Part shown: in pieces, positions 20,945-30,302 of the stretch
How positions within the stretch are numbered: position 1 is the stretch's first letter
Layout: each line of letters begins with the position of its first letter
Origin: Asparagopsis taxiformis
Lineage: Eukaryota; Rhodophyta; Florideophyceae; Bonnemaisoniales; Bonnemaisoniaceae
Assembly: GCA_030407315.1 (NCBI GenBank)
Contig: JALQPE010002338.1
Span: forward strand, 124,001 to 188,000
Direction of reading: 5' to 3'
DNA length: 64,000 nucleotides
Made by a program: the position numbers and the translations under genes
Notes under the pieces: generated by a model
Told to the model about the DNA's origin: nothing
Database searches by the model: none
The model's input: only the letters and a program-made list of their open reading frames with translations

Positions 20945-22567
20945 TTATCGCATAACTGCATCACCGCTTTCGTTCTCGACATCCCCATCGCCCAAAACCG
21001 TCACTGGAGCCATATATGAATATCCCGCAATGTTTGAAGTTTTCTTCTTAGTAGATACAAACATAGCAAACACATCTGCCCGCTTCTTACCTTCCGTCCC
21101 CTCGTCTTCCAACAGCATACTAGCCTCCTTCCCAGCCATGCTTTTATCTCCATTGCTCTTTCCACCAGAATACGTGTTATCAGTCGTGGTGGATTTGGAT
21201 CCACGACTGCTGTCAGTGCCATCCAACCCACTTTTTTCAACGACAATATTGTCTGGGTGCGGTACCCTGTGGAACAGACCCTCCCAGTCGATGTTCTGGA
21301 AAAATGGATGCTGCTTAATCTCATTGATGCCCCCTTCTCCCAGTCCCAACCGTGACTCGGGGTTGCGGTCTAGCAGTCCACGAATAAGAGATACAACTTC
21401 CGACGATAGATTTCGAGGGAATCGGAGCGGTCCATTCTCAATCTTCTGATAAACCTCATCGCGGTTGCGCGAATAGAATGGCGTTCGGCCACAAAGGATT
21501 TCATATAGCAGAATACCAAACGCCCATAGATCGACAGACTGACCGTATTCACTGCCGTTGAGCATTTCCGGTGCAACATATTCGCGAGTACCACAAAAGG
21601 TCTTTGTGAGATTAACAGGCTTTGGTGGCGCAATACGCAAATTAGCTGAGGGGACTGGCGGTGTTTTGCGAGCTTGTCTTCTCTTTCCGAGCAGCTTGGA
21701 CAAACCAAAATCCGCAATACGAACGTGACCATCCAGATCGAGAAGAACGTTCTCCAGCTTGAGATCGCGATAGACGACGCCGAGGCTGTGAATGTATTCA
21801 AGTGCGAGGAGGATCTCCCCGGCGATACGGCGACCCTCCGGCTCCTTGAAGGGCTTTCTACGCTTCTTGAGATAGTCGAAGAGATCGCCGCCGTCGCAGT
21901 ATTCTGTGACGAGATAAAGTCTGCGCGAAGTCTGGAATGCGTATCGAAGGTTGAGAATGAAGGGATGATCACATGCCATTTCCAGCACGAGACGCTCGTC
22001 AAGTGCATGGCGATAGGCGTCATCATTTTCATACACGGAGCTTTTCTCAATAACTTTGAGTGCGAGACGCTCACCGCTGGTACGGTCCCTAACGAGGAAG
22101 ACGCGACCACTAGCGCCCTTACCGACCTGACTAATGATCTCAAAGTCGTTCAATGAGACGGTTCGTTGTGTAGCGGCGCGAACGAGTGCGGAATGCCACT
22201 TTTTGGTTTCGACGGCATCTTTCATCTTGACCTCAATGGTGGTTTCGCCTGAGGCGCGCTTAATCCTGATGCGATTCTTCTTTGTTTCACTGCGCATAGC
22301 GGCATCCTTGAGGGAGATCATCATGATATTCTCGGCGGCGGCGCGCTTTGCGAGCTGTTCTGGATTAGCGCGGGAGCTTTGTTCGCCGACGACGTGGAGG
22401 AGGAGGGTGTTGCCACGGAGCTCTGCCCAGCAGCGCTTGCATGCACGCCAGCGGAGGTGGCCGACGGGGCGGGCGTAAACCCATGCGGATTTAATGGCGG
22501 GGATGCGACGGACGAGGCTGAGGGCCTCTTCGTGGGAGCTGCGGGCCACTTTAGCCGAGGAACTCAT
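20945..22567 (-). CDS. PH-domain AGC-type protein kinase (Akt-like layout)
   Basis: 540 residues. PH domain about residues 25-132, kinase domain about 142-432: glycine loop GKGASGRV, VAIK lysine K171, YRDLKLEN with D268, DFG with D286, activation-loop threonine in TFCGT (about T323), APE-type VAPEM and DLWAFGILLYE. A basic and Pro-rich insertion of about 28 residues (about 293-320) sits between DFG and the T-loop. The C-terminal extension ends with IAGYSY (I513-Y518), a variant of the AGC hydrophobic motif FxxF[ST][FY]. In Akt-type kinases both T-loop and hydrophobic motif are phosphorylated (PDK1 and TORC2); that regulation is plausible but inferred. It resembles the PH-kinase at 677-2905 in domain order. 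Single exon. Confidence 0.92.
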   Translation of the reverse strand: MSSSAKVARSSHEEALSLVRRIPAIKSAWVYARPVGHLRWRACKRCWAELRGNTLLLHVVGEQSSRANPEQLAKRAAAENIMMISLKDAAMRSETKKNRIRIKRASGETTIEVKMKDAVETKKWHSALVRAATQRTVSLNDFEIISQVGKGASGRVFLVRDRTSGERLALKVIEKSSVYENDDAYRHALDERLVLEMACDHPFILNLRYAFQTSRRLYLVTEYCDGGDLFDYLKKRRKPFKEPEGRRIAGEILLALEYIHSLGVVYRDLKLENVLLDLDGHVRIADFGLSKLLGKRRQARKTPPVPSANLRIAPPKPVNLTKTFCGTREYVAPEMLNGSEYGQSVDLWAFGILLYEILCGRTPFYSRNRDEVYQKIENGPLRFPRNLSSEVVSLIRGLLDRNPESRLGLGEGGINEIKQHPFFQNIDWEGLFHRVPHPDNIVVEKSGLDGTDSSRGSKSTTTDNTYSGGKSNGDKSMAGKEASMLLEDEGTEGKKRADVFAMFVSTKKKTSNIAGYSYMAPVTVLGDGDVENESGDAVMR

Positions 22568-24452
22568 GGTGTGATGGGAATAGTGGGCGAAGGATAGGGC
22601 GCGGCGCGATGCGGAGCGGTGCGGTGCGGTGCGAAGGAGGTATGGGCAGATGTGTTATCTAGCTAGATAGTCTGGTGCGAGCGCTGCGGATGGAAACGTC
22701 GCTAAGAGGCGCGTGGTGCTATGCGAATTGGTGGGTCCGATGGACCTTTCTCCAGCAGTGTGAGCGTGAATACAGTAGTAACCGGCGCGGGTCAGATAGT
22801 GCTGACGAATGCGTCCAAGTTGGTGTGTGGAAAGCGCACATGTGCCAGCGGGGCATTCCGCTGTATGCTTCACATAACGTCCCCCTGACGGACCTTGCAT
22901 GACAGCCACGCTGACTCCTCGACCGCACAGTCCAAACCGTTTTAATTTGTCCACGTGTGCTTACATGGCCGTTTTGTGCGCGACCCGACGGACCGCCTCG
23001 GACCACCGTCTCATGCGTAATACATCATGCCGGTTTGGTAACCGCGTCAGTCACACTGCGCGGTACTACGGTACAGCAACACTTGGACATAACGCTGCAG
23101 CCGGTGTGAAATTTGCCAGTTTGCACCAGCTTGTTCAAACTGATTTGTTCTGTACTAAATTAACACTGCTGGCTTGGCGCTGCGGCACAAAAAAAACTTG
23201 TTGCCCAATATACGTGTTTCTCCTCGCCGGCCTCCTCCGCAATCGCTCCCATTTATCCACTGTTGTCCATCATGGCGAGCGGCACAAACTGAGTGTGTCA
23301 GTGATGATCATTACACTCCAAGAAATCCTCTATCAATTTCTATTCTCGGAGTGTGGCGCAGCGCAGCGCATCCACCACCTCTAATTCACCTTATCGTGTC
23401 AAGCGCATTCAATGAGACGTGGGAACACGAGTCAAACGACTTGCAATCCCTGTAAATTGCATCGGCAACACACTGTCATGATCCTGCATACAGCACGTAG
23501 CTCCATACTATATGCTAGCGCTCGACCGCAATGTATCCGTGACCGTAACACATAGATTGCTCGCGCTTCTGATTGCCGCTGTATTTCAAGTAAGTCATGT
23601 GAGTTACGCAGCGGCATGCAGGTTGCAACACAGCTCGTTCAGAGCTACTGCGACTTATCGACGCATAATTGCATCTGCTGCCAACCGCCTTGTGTTTATT
23701 GTCAGAGATACATTCAATACAATCTCGCCTATCATAAAACACATACACAAGTTACCAGTAACGTTCTGCTTCCGCTCTTGCTATACTCATTTCTGATTCG
23801 CTCCCAACATATACAGCTCAAACTCGAGTTCATGCGAACAACTTGTAGAATGCGACCATTCCGCGAATTGGCGATCCTGATGCAAACAATGACACCGCTG
23901 CCAATGGAGACGGCGCCTTTTTATTTGTTGACGCAAGAGTTGCTAAATTGTACTCTCACAAGTCGTAAAGGTTTTAGGAAGCAAACATAGCTATCTCATT
24001 TCTCCAACGACAAGCTAGATTTGTCAGAAGACTCTTGATGGGGTCCCTTCCAAGTTCCTTCAATGCCGGTCCGCTTACCATCATCTAGATTTCGAAGATC
24101 AAAACATATTTTTAGCGCATGAACCATGACAGTCGCTATGTGCCACGTGTATGCCACTGTCATTTCCTCACGATCACCTTACAGTTCGACGGCCCGGCAC
24201 ATTTGAATTCTTCAAGAGTTTTTTTCTCAAAAATCTGGTTGAAAAATTATTTTCGGTCAAAGCTTACGCCCACGTCTACGAATGAATGAATGAAAGCGCC
24301 TCCATCAATTTACGGGATGAATTCAACCAATTTCACGTGACCGCTGTGTGACGCGGCTACAATGTATTTGCCCGCAGCGCTGTCTGCTCGTGAACACCGA
24401 CATGCATCGGCCGCGCTAAAATTCTCATGGTCACGCTTCTCAACCGCTGCCA
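22568..24452. other. 1.9 kb divergent intergenic region
   Basis: Separates the second AGC kinase (leftward) from the ER-type protein (rightward). Near the kinase start is a GCGG/GTGCG-rich tract (about 22590-22640) made of short repeats. ORFs at 22.9-23.4 kb and 23.6-24.0 kb are unsupported by domain or composition. No RNA gene was recognised. Confidence 0.45.
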
Positions 24453-25082
24453 ATGTCAGTGAAGAGTGCCAACCGTGCCACGCGCACAGTCGTGCAAATC
24501 GTGACGATCGCTGCGTGCATCCTCTGCGTAATTGGCCAGCAGACGGACGACGAGCTGCCGCCGATCAAAACAGAGGTGAAATACGCCGAGGAGAAAGACA
24601 TCAAGCCCGATGATCCCAATCAAGCATGGGAGGAATGGGGCGAGACAGAACAAACGAGAAAGAATCCCTTCCCGAAACGGCAGCGAAAGATTGAGACGGG
24701 AATGGATGTCAATACGATTATGGGCATGGCGATGAGACAACCCAAAGTGGTTGTGGCGGTTTTGGCTCAGCAATTTGGATCCAATGAAGAAATTGGTCGA
24801 ATGTATGCCACCAAGTTTCGAAATCAGATGGGCGCTGCTGGTATTGCGTGCAGATTGTGGTTCGTACTCCAAGGGCGTCAGATTGTTGCAAATTGTGAGA
24901 CTATTCGTGATGGTCACATGGCGAAAGAGTATATGATTAGACAGCCCGAAATTATCAGAACGGTTATTGATAATGTACCATTCACACCCCGACCGCAAGC
25001 AGACGATGATGATGATGACGACGACGATGATGATGATGATGATGTTGCAAAAGTTGAGGACTCACAAAAGTTGGAGTTGTAG
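24453..25082 (+). CDS. ER-luminal protein, possible MESD-like chaperone, KLEL terminus
   Basis: 209 residues. An N-terminal signal sequence (hydrophobic core VVQIVTIAACILCVIG, about residues 13-28) is followed by an acidic linker with WEEW, a compact alpha/beta segment of about 90 residues (about 82-172), a run of 14 aspartates, and the C-terminal tetrapeptide KLEL, which resembles KDEL-type ER retrieval signals. The order acidic linker, globular domain with a pattern like LD....I..M....K...V......E......F...M..A.I..R..., then a charged retained tail recalls MESD, the ER chaperone of LRP-type receptors. The similarity is weak by eye, so the family is tentative; ER residence is better supported. 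Confidence 0.6.
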   Translation: MSVKSANRATRTVVQIVTIAACILCVIGQQTDDELPPIKTEVKYAEEKDIKPDDPNQAWEEWGETEQTRKNPFPKRQRKIETGMDVNTIMGMAMRQPKVVVAVLAQQFGSNEEIGRMYATKFRNQMGAAGIACRLWFVLQGRQIVANCETIRDGHMAKEYMIRQPEIIRTVIDNVPFTPRPQADDDDDDDDDDDDDDVAKVEDSQKLEL

Positions 25083-25174
25083 GCAGGGCTAATCATAAAA
25101 GTAACAGATAGTTTTTAGTTGGTAGCGCAATGTGGGCCCGATATACCCATGTTGGTCTCGTTGTACAGGTTTTT

Positions 25175-26123
25175 TCAGTCCAACCAGTCATCCAAGGATG
25201 AAAGCTTCTCTTCATCTGCAGTTTGCGCACCTTCACCAGAAATACAATCTGAAACATCCAACTTCTCAGCGTTCTTCCAGAGACCTTCCAGATTGTATTT
25301 AACTCGCTGTTCGGGGGAGAAAATGTTGACCAAGAAATCTCCGTCTATGCAAGCACGTCATGAAACGGAAAAGAAGTGATGGAATTGCACGAAAATAGTT
25401 CTCTGTCAGCAATTGGGGCAGAACACAGGTAGATTTGAAGAGAAAACGTGGCAGACACAAAGCATACGTACAATCAAGAAGCAACCAGCCCGAATTTGCG
25501 GTACCGTCCGTCCGTCGCGGCTGTAGCTGATGGTCTTTGGCCAAATTTTCTTCAACAAGATTGGCTATCGCTCGCAATTGCGGAGTATTCTTACCCGTAA
25601 TCAGAACGATGAACGACGCAATGTAACTAAGCTTACTAATACGCAAAGCGAGAATATCCTCAGCCTTTCTCTCATCCGCCGAACGGGCCACAGACTTGAC
25701 ATACACAGCGAGATCATCTTCCTCAACCGGCGGCATTGTATCTGCATCGCTCGTCTCAACGGATACAGGCTCAACAGCGATTTGCTCCAGCAAACCACCC
25801 GTGCGTTTCCGAATCTTCTTCCGTTTCTCTTCCAACACTTGGGAGCCGAGGACCTCCACCACTTCTAAATCTTCATCCTCGATATCTTCATCGCCGATGT
25901 CCACGATAATCTCCGACGCATCGGCCACCGACGCCGGGTCTGACGTGTCGACATCAACGGGCACGAAATTTTCGCCGCTGAAACTCTCAATCTTCATTGT
26001 GGTGATCGCTCGTGTATGCGCCTTGTGGTTATTCGGGAGGCTTGGCTTCGTGCAAAGCGGCGATGTGCGTGGCCGACTGCCGAGAAGCACGCATGGTTGA
26101 GAAACAAATGTGGGGCTGTGCAT
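25175..26123 (-). CDS. Ribosomal silencing factor RsfS/Iojap, organellar, one intron
   Basis: 273 residues after splicing: exon 1 is 26123-25472 and exon 2 is 25344-25175. The 127 bp intron begins GTACGT and ends TAG, phase 1; joining restores LLLDYGDFLVNIF, the conserved strand of the family. N-terminus (residues 1-42) is rich in Ser, Thr, Pro and Arg and lacks acids, like an organelle transit peptide. An acidic linker (about 60-95) follows, then the RsfS domain from about residue 133 with KAEDILALRI, SYIASFIVLITG and the end RVKYNLEGLWKNAEKL. RsfS binds ribosomal protein uL14 and blocks subunit joining in bacteria, plastids or mitochondria. Start 26123 is preferred over the internal M at 25997 because it supplies the leader. 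Confidence 0.88.
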
Positions 26124-27093
26124 TTTGTCGACTGCGGCGCGGTTTTGGATGCAGTGTTTGTTGAAGCAGACTGCGATTTCAATTGGATGCGAAACAGGCG
26201 CTGTGTGTCGATGGGGTGGTTTGGTGAAAATTGTGAGTACCTGCTGGACCAGGATAGGGACGGGGATTTCGGCGATGGTGAGAATGTGATCACATCACGG
26301 CGAAAGCTCTGCCAGGATGACTATTGGGCTGGGCGTATCTTGAGATATTGGAATGAATTTATGAAAATCATGAAAACAGCGCTTGTTTTTGATTTGTGCA
26401 CTTGGCAGATTCATTTCGTGCTTGGGCTGAAAAGGCATCGCTGTCCTCTAGTGGAGGCGGTGACGGATTTGTGATTTTGAAGAAACTTTCTGCGCTATTG
26501 CGAGAATACCATTATCTTTGCGGACGTGAATTGTTGTGCGGTAGCTATGAACCCTTCATATCGTTTCCAGCAATGCACAATCATGTCTATTACCGAACTT
26601 TGTTCGCCACTCCTTCCATGTCCATGTACGTGTGGGCAGCATCTACCTACACAAATCGGCAACAAGTCAATCGATAGACATGCTCTAGCAAACCGCAAAC
26701 GATACTACCCATTTTAAAATATCATAAACGCTCGACACCTATGATTACAATTCATTTCCACCTCAACATATTTCGCTCCGATATCAAATGTATGATTCTA
26801 GAACCATCCGTAGATTCCGCACATCGCTGTCGAGCCATGATATTCACGAATGCCAGCAGCTGCTTCTCGGATGATCTAGGAGTATTCTTTACGTACCCAA
26901 CAGACCAACATGACAGGTTCACAAACAGTTGTAGTCGTTCACCCCAAAACATGATCAAATGGGCATTGAGCTGTTCAGTAAAATTGGCACCAACTTTATA
27001 TTATCCACAACAGTACCAATCCATTGTTGTTGAACAAATATTGGACGTCATCGGAGCATTGTTTGCTGCTCTTTCTACCTGGCAACACTACTT
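26124..27093. other. Intergenic spacer, no gene seen
   Basis: 970 bp between the RsfS start and the end of the Sel1-like protein gene. A 152-codon open frame overlapping the RsfS 5' end on the plus strand has no recognisable content. Confidence 0.45.
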
Positions 27094-29718
27094 CTAGACC
27101 GTCGTCTTTGAGTGAACGTCGGTTATGTATAAAAGTGACTCACTCGTCAGAGTCTTCCCATACTGACCCAGGTCCATTCCCTGTGGTTTCAAGTCTCGAC
27201 AAAAATTTCCTTCTTTTGTCTTCTCTATCAACAAATCGTAAATGAAAATCATACTTCTTGCCGCATCTTTCTGAATAACCGTCACTGCGTTGCTCGCATG
27301 TCTTCTCTTCAGGCACCTTTGATACATTTCTCGTGCCAGGTTCAAATCTCCTTCCATGATACCGCAGCTGATCAGTGCTGCATAACTTGAATCCCCTTTG
27401 CTGTGTGACGCCGCTGAGGCTAGTTTAAATAACTCACTTGTCTTTGCTCTGTCATGCGTTATCCCGTTCTCATCTGTGTCATGAATTGCACCAAGCACCG
27501 CTAAATTATTCGCAGCATGTGCTTGATAGCACTGATGAACATCTTCAGCTTTCAACACGTTTCGGTATGCCTTCGAAGCGGCCAAACGGTCGATAGGGAT
27601 ACCATCGACTCCAATAGAATACAGATATCCTAGAAACAACGATAGGGTATTTGCCTGAAGCGAAATTTCCTTCAATGTTCGAATTGCTAGCTCTATAACA
27701 GGTCCAGGAACAGCATCAGTCTTCGACCCCGAGCTCTGCTTCAACACTTGCACCAGATCAACGGCAGCTGAAGCATCTCCCATTCCAACTGCTTTACATA
27801 ATTGGAAAACTCCTGATTCCATGTTTCTCTGCATGTTACACATTCGCCGCCGCTCCCCCCATTCCTCACTGCACAGCAGCAGTCCATAGAATGCTGATGC
27901 TTCGAAATTGCCCCTACTGGCTGCCTCCCTTAGGTATGTCGCACCCTTGTGGTCAAAGGCACCCACCAACTTGTCCTGCTCGCACACGTCCCAAACCACA
28001 TACAACCTCGACATAATGCTGGCCGCAGCAAGCACATTGCCACCAAAGCGTTCACACGCCGCATCACACACCAGTACTCGGCGATGCGTGTAGAGATCGA
28101 TGCCATTGGATGTTCCTCGCTTGAATTCCTCTCGAACTTGAGTACCTATTCGCACCGCTGCATCTATAATTCTGGATGCAAGCGGTGGATCCCACTCAGC
28201 AATGATAGCTGCAAACGTTAGAGGATCACTCTCTGCGACGGACACCTCGGGGATTGGCGCCTTTGGGTGTGAAAAGTATCGCATTCTCACACTTGCTAAC
28301 GCAGCATTTATTGCTTTCTTCTGATATGACACGCAGCTGTCATGACAAGACACAGTTCCATGCTGATCATGTCCATGAGCGCTTGTGGTAGCCAGACACC
28401 ATTCCGTCAGTCTGTCTGCTCTACTGTCATCAATCAAGGTTCGGACTTCAAGTATTCGTTTCCTGATTTCCTCGTAAAGGACCACACCCCAGTGAATTTG
28501 ACTGAGCGATGGAAGTTTCGAGTTGTAGAAGGTAGCATGAATATACTCTCCGAACATTGCCAGGTGTATGTACAATTCGAGCAGCTGACGGAAAGTGAAA
28601 CGACCCGAAATTTTCATGGATTGGGTGACGACAATGCCTGGCGCTGCATCTACAAGTTTGGAATGCGTTGCATCGAGACCTTCACCAACGTCTAGCAAAT
28701 GTTCAATGACACGTTCCACAACCTGGCGCGAAGTCTCCTCCAATAACGGATCCTCTTCGCCACGTTCATCGTGTACTGCTGTCTCATACACGCTAGAAAG
28801 ATTAGACCATCTGTCAATTAGATTAGGATCTAGCAAGGTCATGAGCCACTCATTCATACTTCCAGCTCCTGCGAGATGATCTCTTGACAGGCCGCGCACT
28901 CCAGTACCGACGTCAACATGCGGGAATGGCAGCCCTTTGCAGAATGCATTTGCCGCTTCACGCGCACGAATAACCATTTCATTGCGAACGGAGGGCACTT
29001 GTTCGTACCACGGAAGCCAACGATGCTCACGCATAAAGAGCTCCATACGATTTGTTGCGGTACTTAGATCCTTTGCGCTGGGCTTAAGTTTAAGGAAGTA
29101 CAATTCTGCTTCGACGGCTCGGCGCGCGTCAGCTACGGCGTTGGCGTCATCGGTGGCTAGTGCCAAACGGCAATCCTTGTAAGCGGATAAAGTGAATGCA
29201 AGATCCAAAAAGCGAATGAGGGTCAGGGAAGAATTCTCATGACGTCTTTGTCGAGTAATAACGGCACGAATGCGACGCATGGCATCGCGCTCCGGAGCCT
29301 TGACCTGTCCCTTATGGGTTATGCGCAGGCCCTCACCGAGTCGATAGACACTGTTAATAATGCAGTTGACGAGATCACTTTTTGCGCGATAGAGTGCAGC
29401 AGTGCCGCGCACCTGTCCGGAGGCTCGACAGGCGTCGATGAGCGCTCTCCATGCGCCAACTTGGTCGATCTTTTGGGAATGATTGGGCGCGGGTTGCTGC
29501 CAAAGGTCTGTATGGCATAGATGGTCGAGCCAAGTCGCCCAACTGTAGAAGCCACCTGTCCATTCGAGATGTGGAAGAGCGGTGACAAAATGAGCGGCGG
29601 CGTCACGCAGCCACTGCGGAGCGGTGTCTGCGCGAGGTTCAGGCTTGCGCAGCGTCTTGACGCGTTTGATATGCTCTGTGTCGAGTTGCGTCACGATGGA
29701 CGCAGTCCGTTTCCTCAT
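27094..29718 (-). CDS. Large helical protein with C-terminal Sel1-like repeats
   Basis: 874 residues, no named family recognised. The N-terminal 550 residues are predicted helical with no motif. The last 300 residues show repeat units of the Sel1/TPR type: AA..GN..A...YG.LL, ..A.GMGDASAAVDL, LGYLYSIGVDGI...LAASKAYRNVL, NLAVLGAIHD...A.TSELFKLA, and ALISCGIMEGDLNLAREMYQRCL. Such solenoids act as scaffolds, for example in ER quality control or signalling. No signal peptide is present (start MRKRTASIVT is basic), so it is probably cytosolic or nuclear. It is divergent from MSH4, with 584 bp between the starts. Single exon. Confidence 0.65.
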   Translation of the reverse strand: MRKRTASIVTQLDTEHIKRVKTLRKPEPRADTAPQWLRDAAAHFVTALPHLEWTGGFYSWATWLDHLCHTDLWQQPAPNHSQKIDQVGAWRALIDACRASGQVRGTAALYRAKSDLVNCIINSVYRLGEGLRITHKGQVKAPERDAMRRIRAVITRQRRHENSSLTLIRFLDLAFTLSAYKDCRLALATDDANAVADARRAVEAELYFLKLKPSAKDLSTATNRMELFMREHRWLPWYEQVPSVRNEMVIRAREAANAFCKGLPFPHVDVGTGVRGLSRDHLAGAGSMNEWLMTLLDPNLIDRWSNLSSVYETAVHDERGEEDPLLEETSRQVVERVIEHLLDVGEGLDATHSKLVDAAPGIVVTQSMKISGRFTFRQLLELYIHLAMFGEYIHATFYNSKLPSLSQIHWGVVLYEEIRKRILEVRTLIDDSRADRLTEWCLATTSAHGHDQHGTVSCHDSCVSYQKKAINAALASVRMRYFSHPKAPIPEVSVAESDPLTFAAIIAEWDPPLASRIIDAAVRIGTQVREEFKRGTSNGIDLYTHRRVLVCDAACERFGGNVLAAASIMSRLYVVWDVCEQDKLVGAFDHKGATYLREAASRGNFEASAFYGLLLCSEEWGERRRMCNMQRNMESGVFQLCKAVGMGDASAAVDLVQVLKQSSGSKTDAVPGPVIELAIRTLKEISLQANTLSLFLGYLYSIGVDGIPIDRLAASKAYRNVLKAEDVHQCYQAHAANNLAVLGAIHDTDENGITHDRAKTSELFKLASAASHSKGDSSYAALISCGIMEGDLNLAREMYQRCLKRRHASNAVTVIQKDAARSMIFIYDLLIEKTKEGNFCRDLKPQGMDLGQYGKTLTSESLLYITDVHSKTTV

Positions 29719-30302
29719 CTCTCAAACATCTCGGGCGCTCGATGCGTGCAACAACCAACTGCACGCCGATGGTGCAACGGCTGCGCACGAGTGTGATAAG
29801 GGAAGCGCGGGGTCTAGACGAGAATTTGCCCTGCTGTCGTGTGGAGCCGTCGAGTGACCAATGGGGAAACAAGACGAGGGGCAATCGAGATTGGTGCATC
29901 GGGATTCATGTGACGACTATGCATTCGATCACAAGTTATACATCCAACCAATGTACGACATGTGCCGATGCTACTCAATTCTTTCGAATCGAGTCAGCAA
30001 TGCGTTCGACGGTGCTTTGTTGTCTTTTCATCCACATGTTCTCAGCCGTGAACACACGACAGCTGTCCCAGGCTATTCGCTTACAGTACATCGTCGTTCT
30101 GTTGCCAAGCGAAATTTCACCGTCTATGTGAGTCGCATAATGCGACGTGGACGTCCAATGCCACGTCACATTGAGCTTCTGACGTGCTCATACTACTGTA
30201 CACCACGCCAGTCTGTAAACACGCGAAACGAAACAAGTACAACAAAACAAATGCATCTTTCGCACGCTTCGTGAAACTACTCACCAATGCATTCCCACCA
30301 TC
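29719..30302. other. Divergent promoter region
   Basis: 584 bp between the Sel1-like protein gene and MSH4. No gene is seen. Confidence 0.45.

Noticed and set aside
23616..23990. 124-codon plus-strand frame in the 1.9 kb spacer
   Set aside because: Composition changes along the frame, no domain, and neighbouring frames overlap it.
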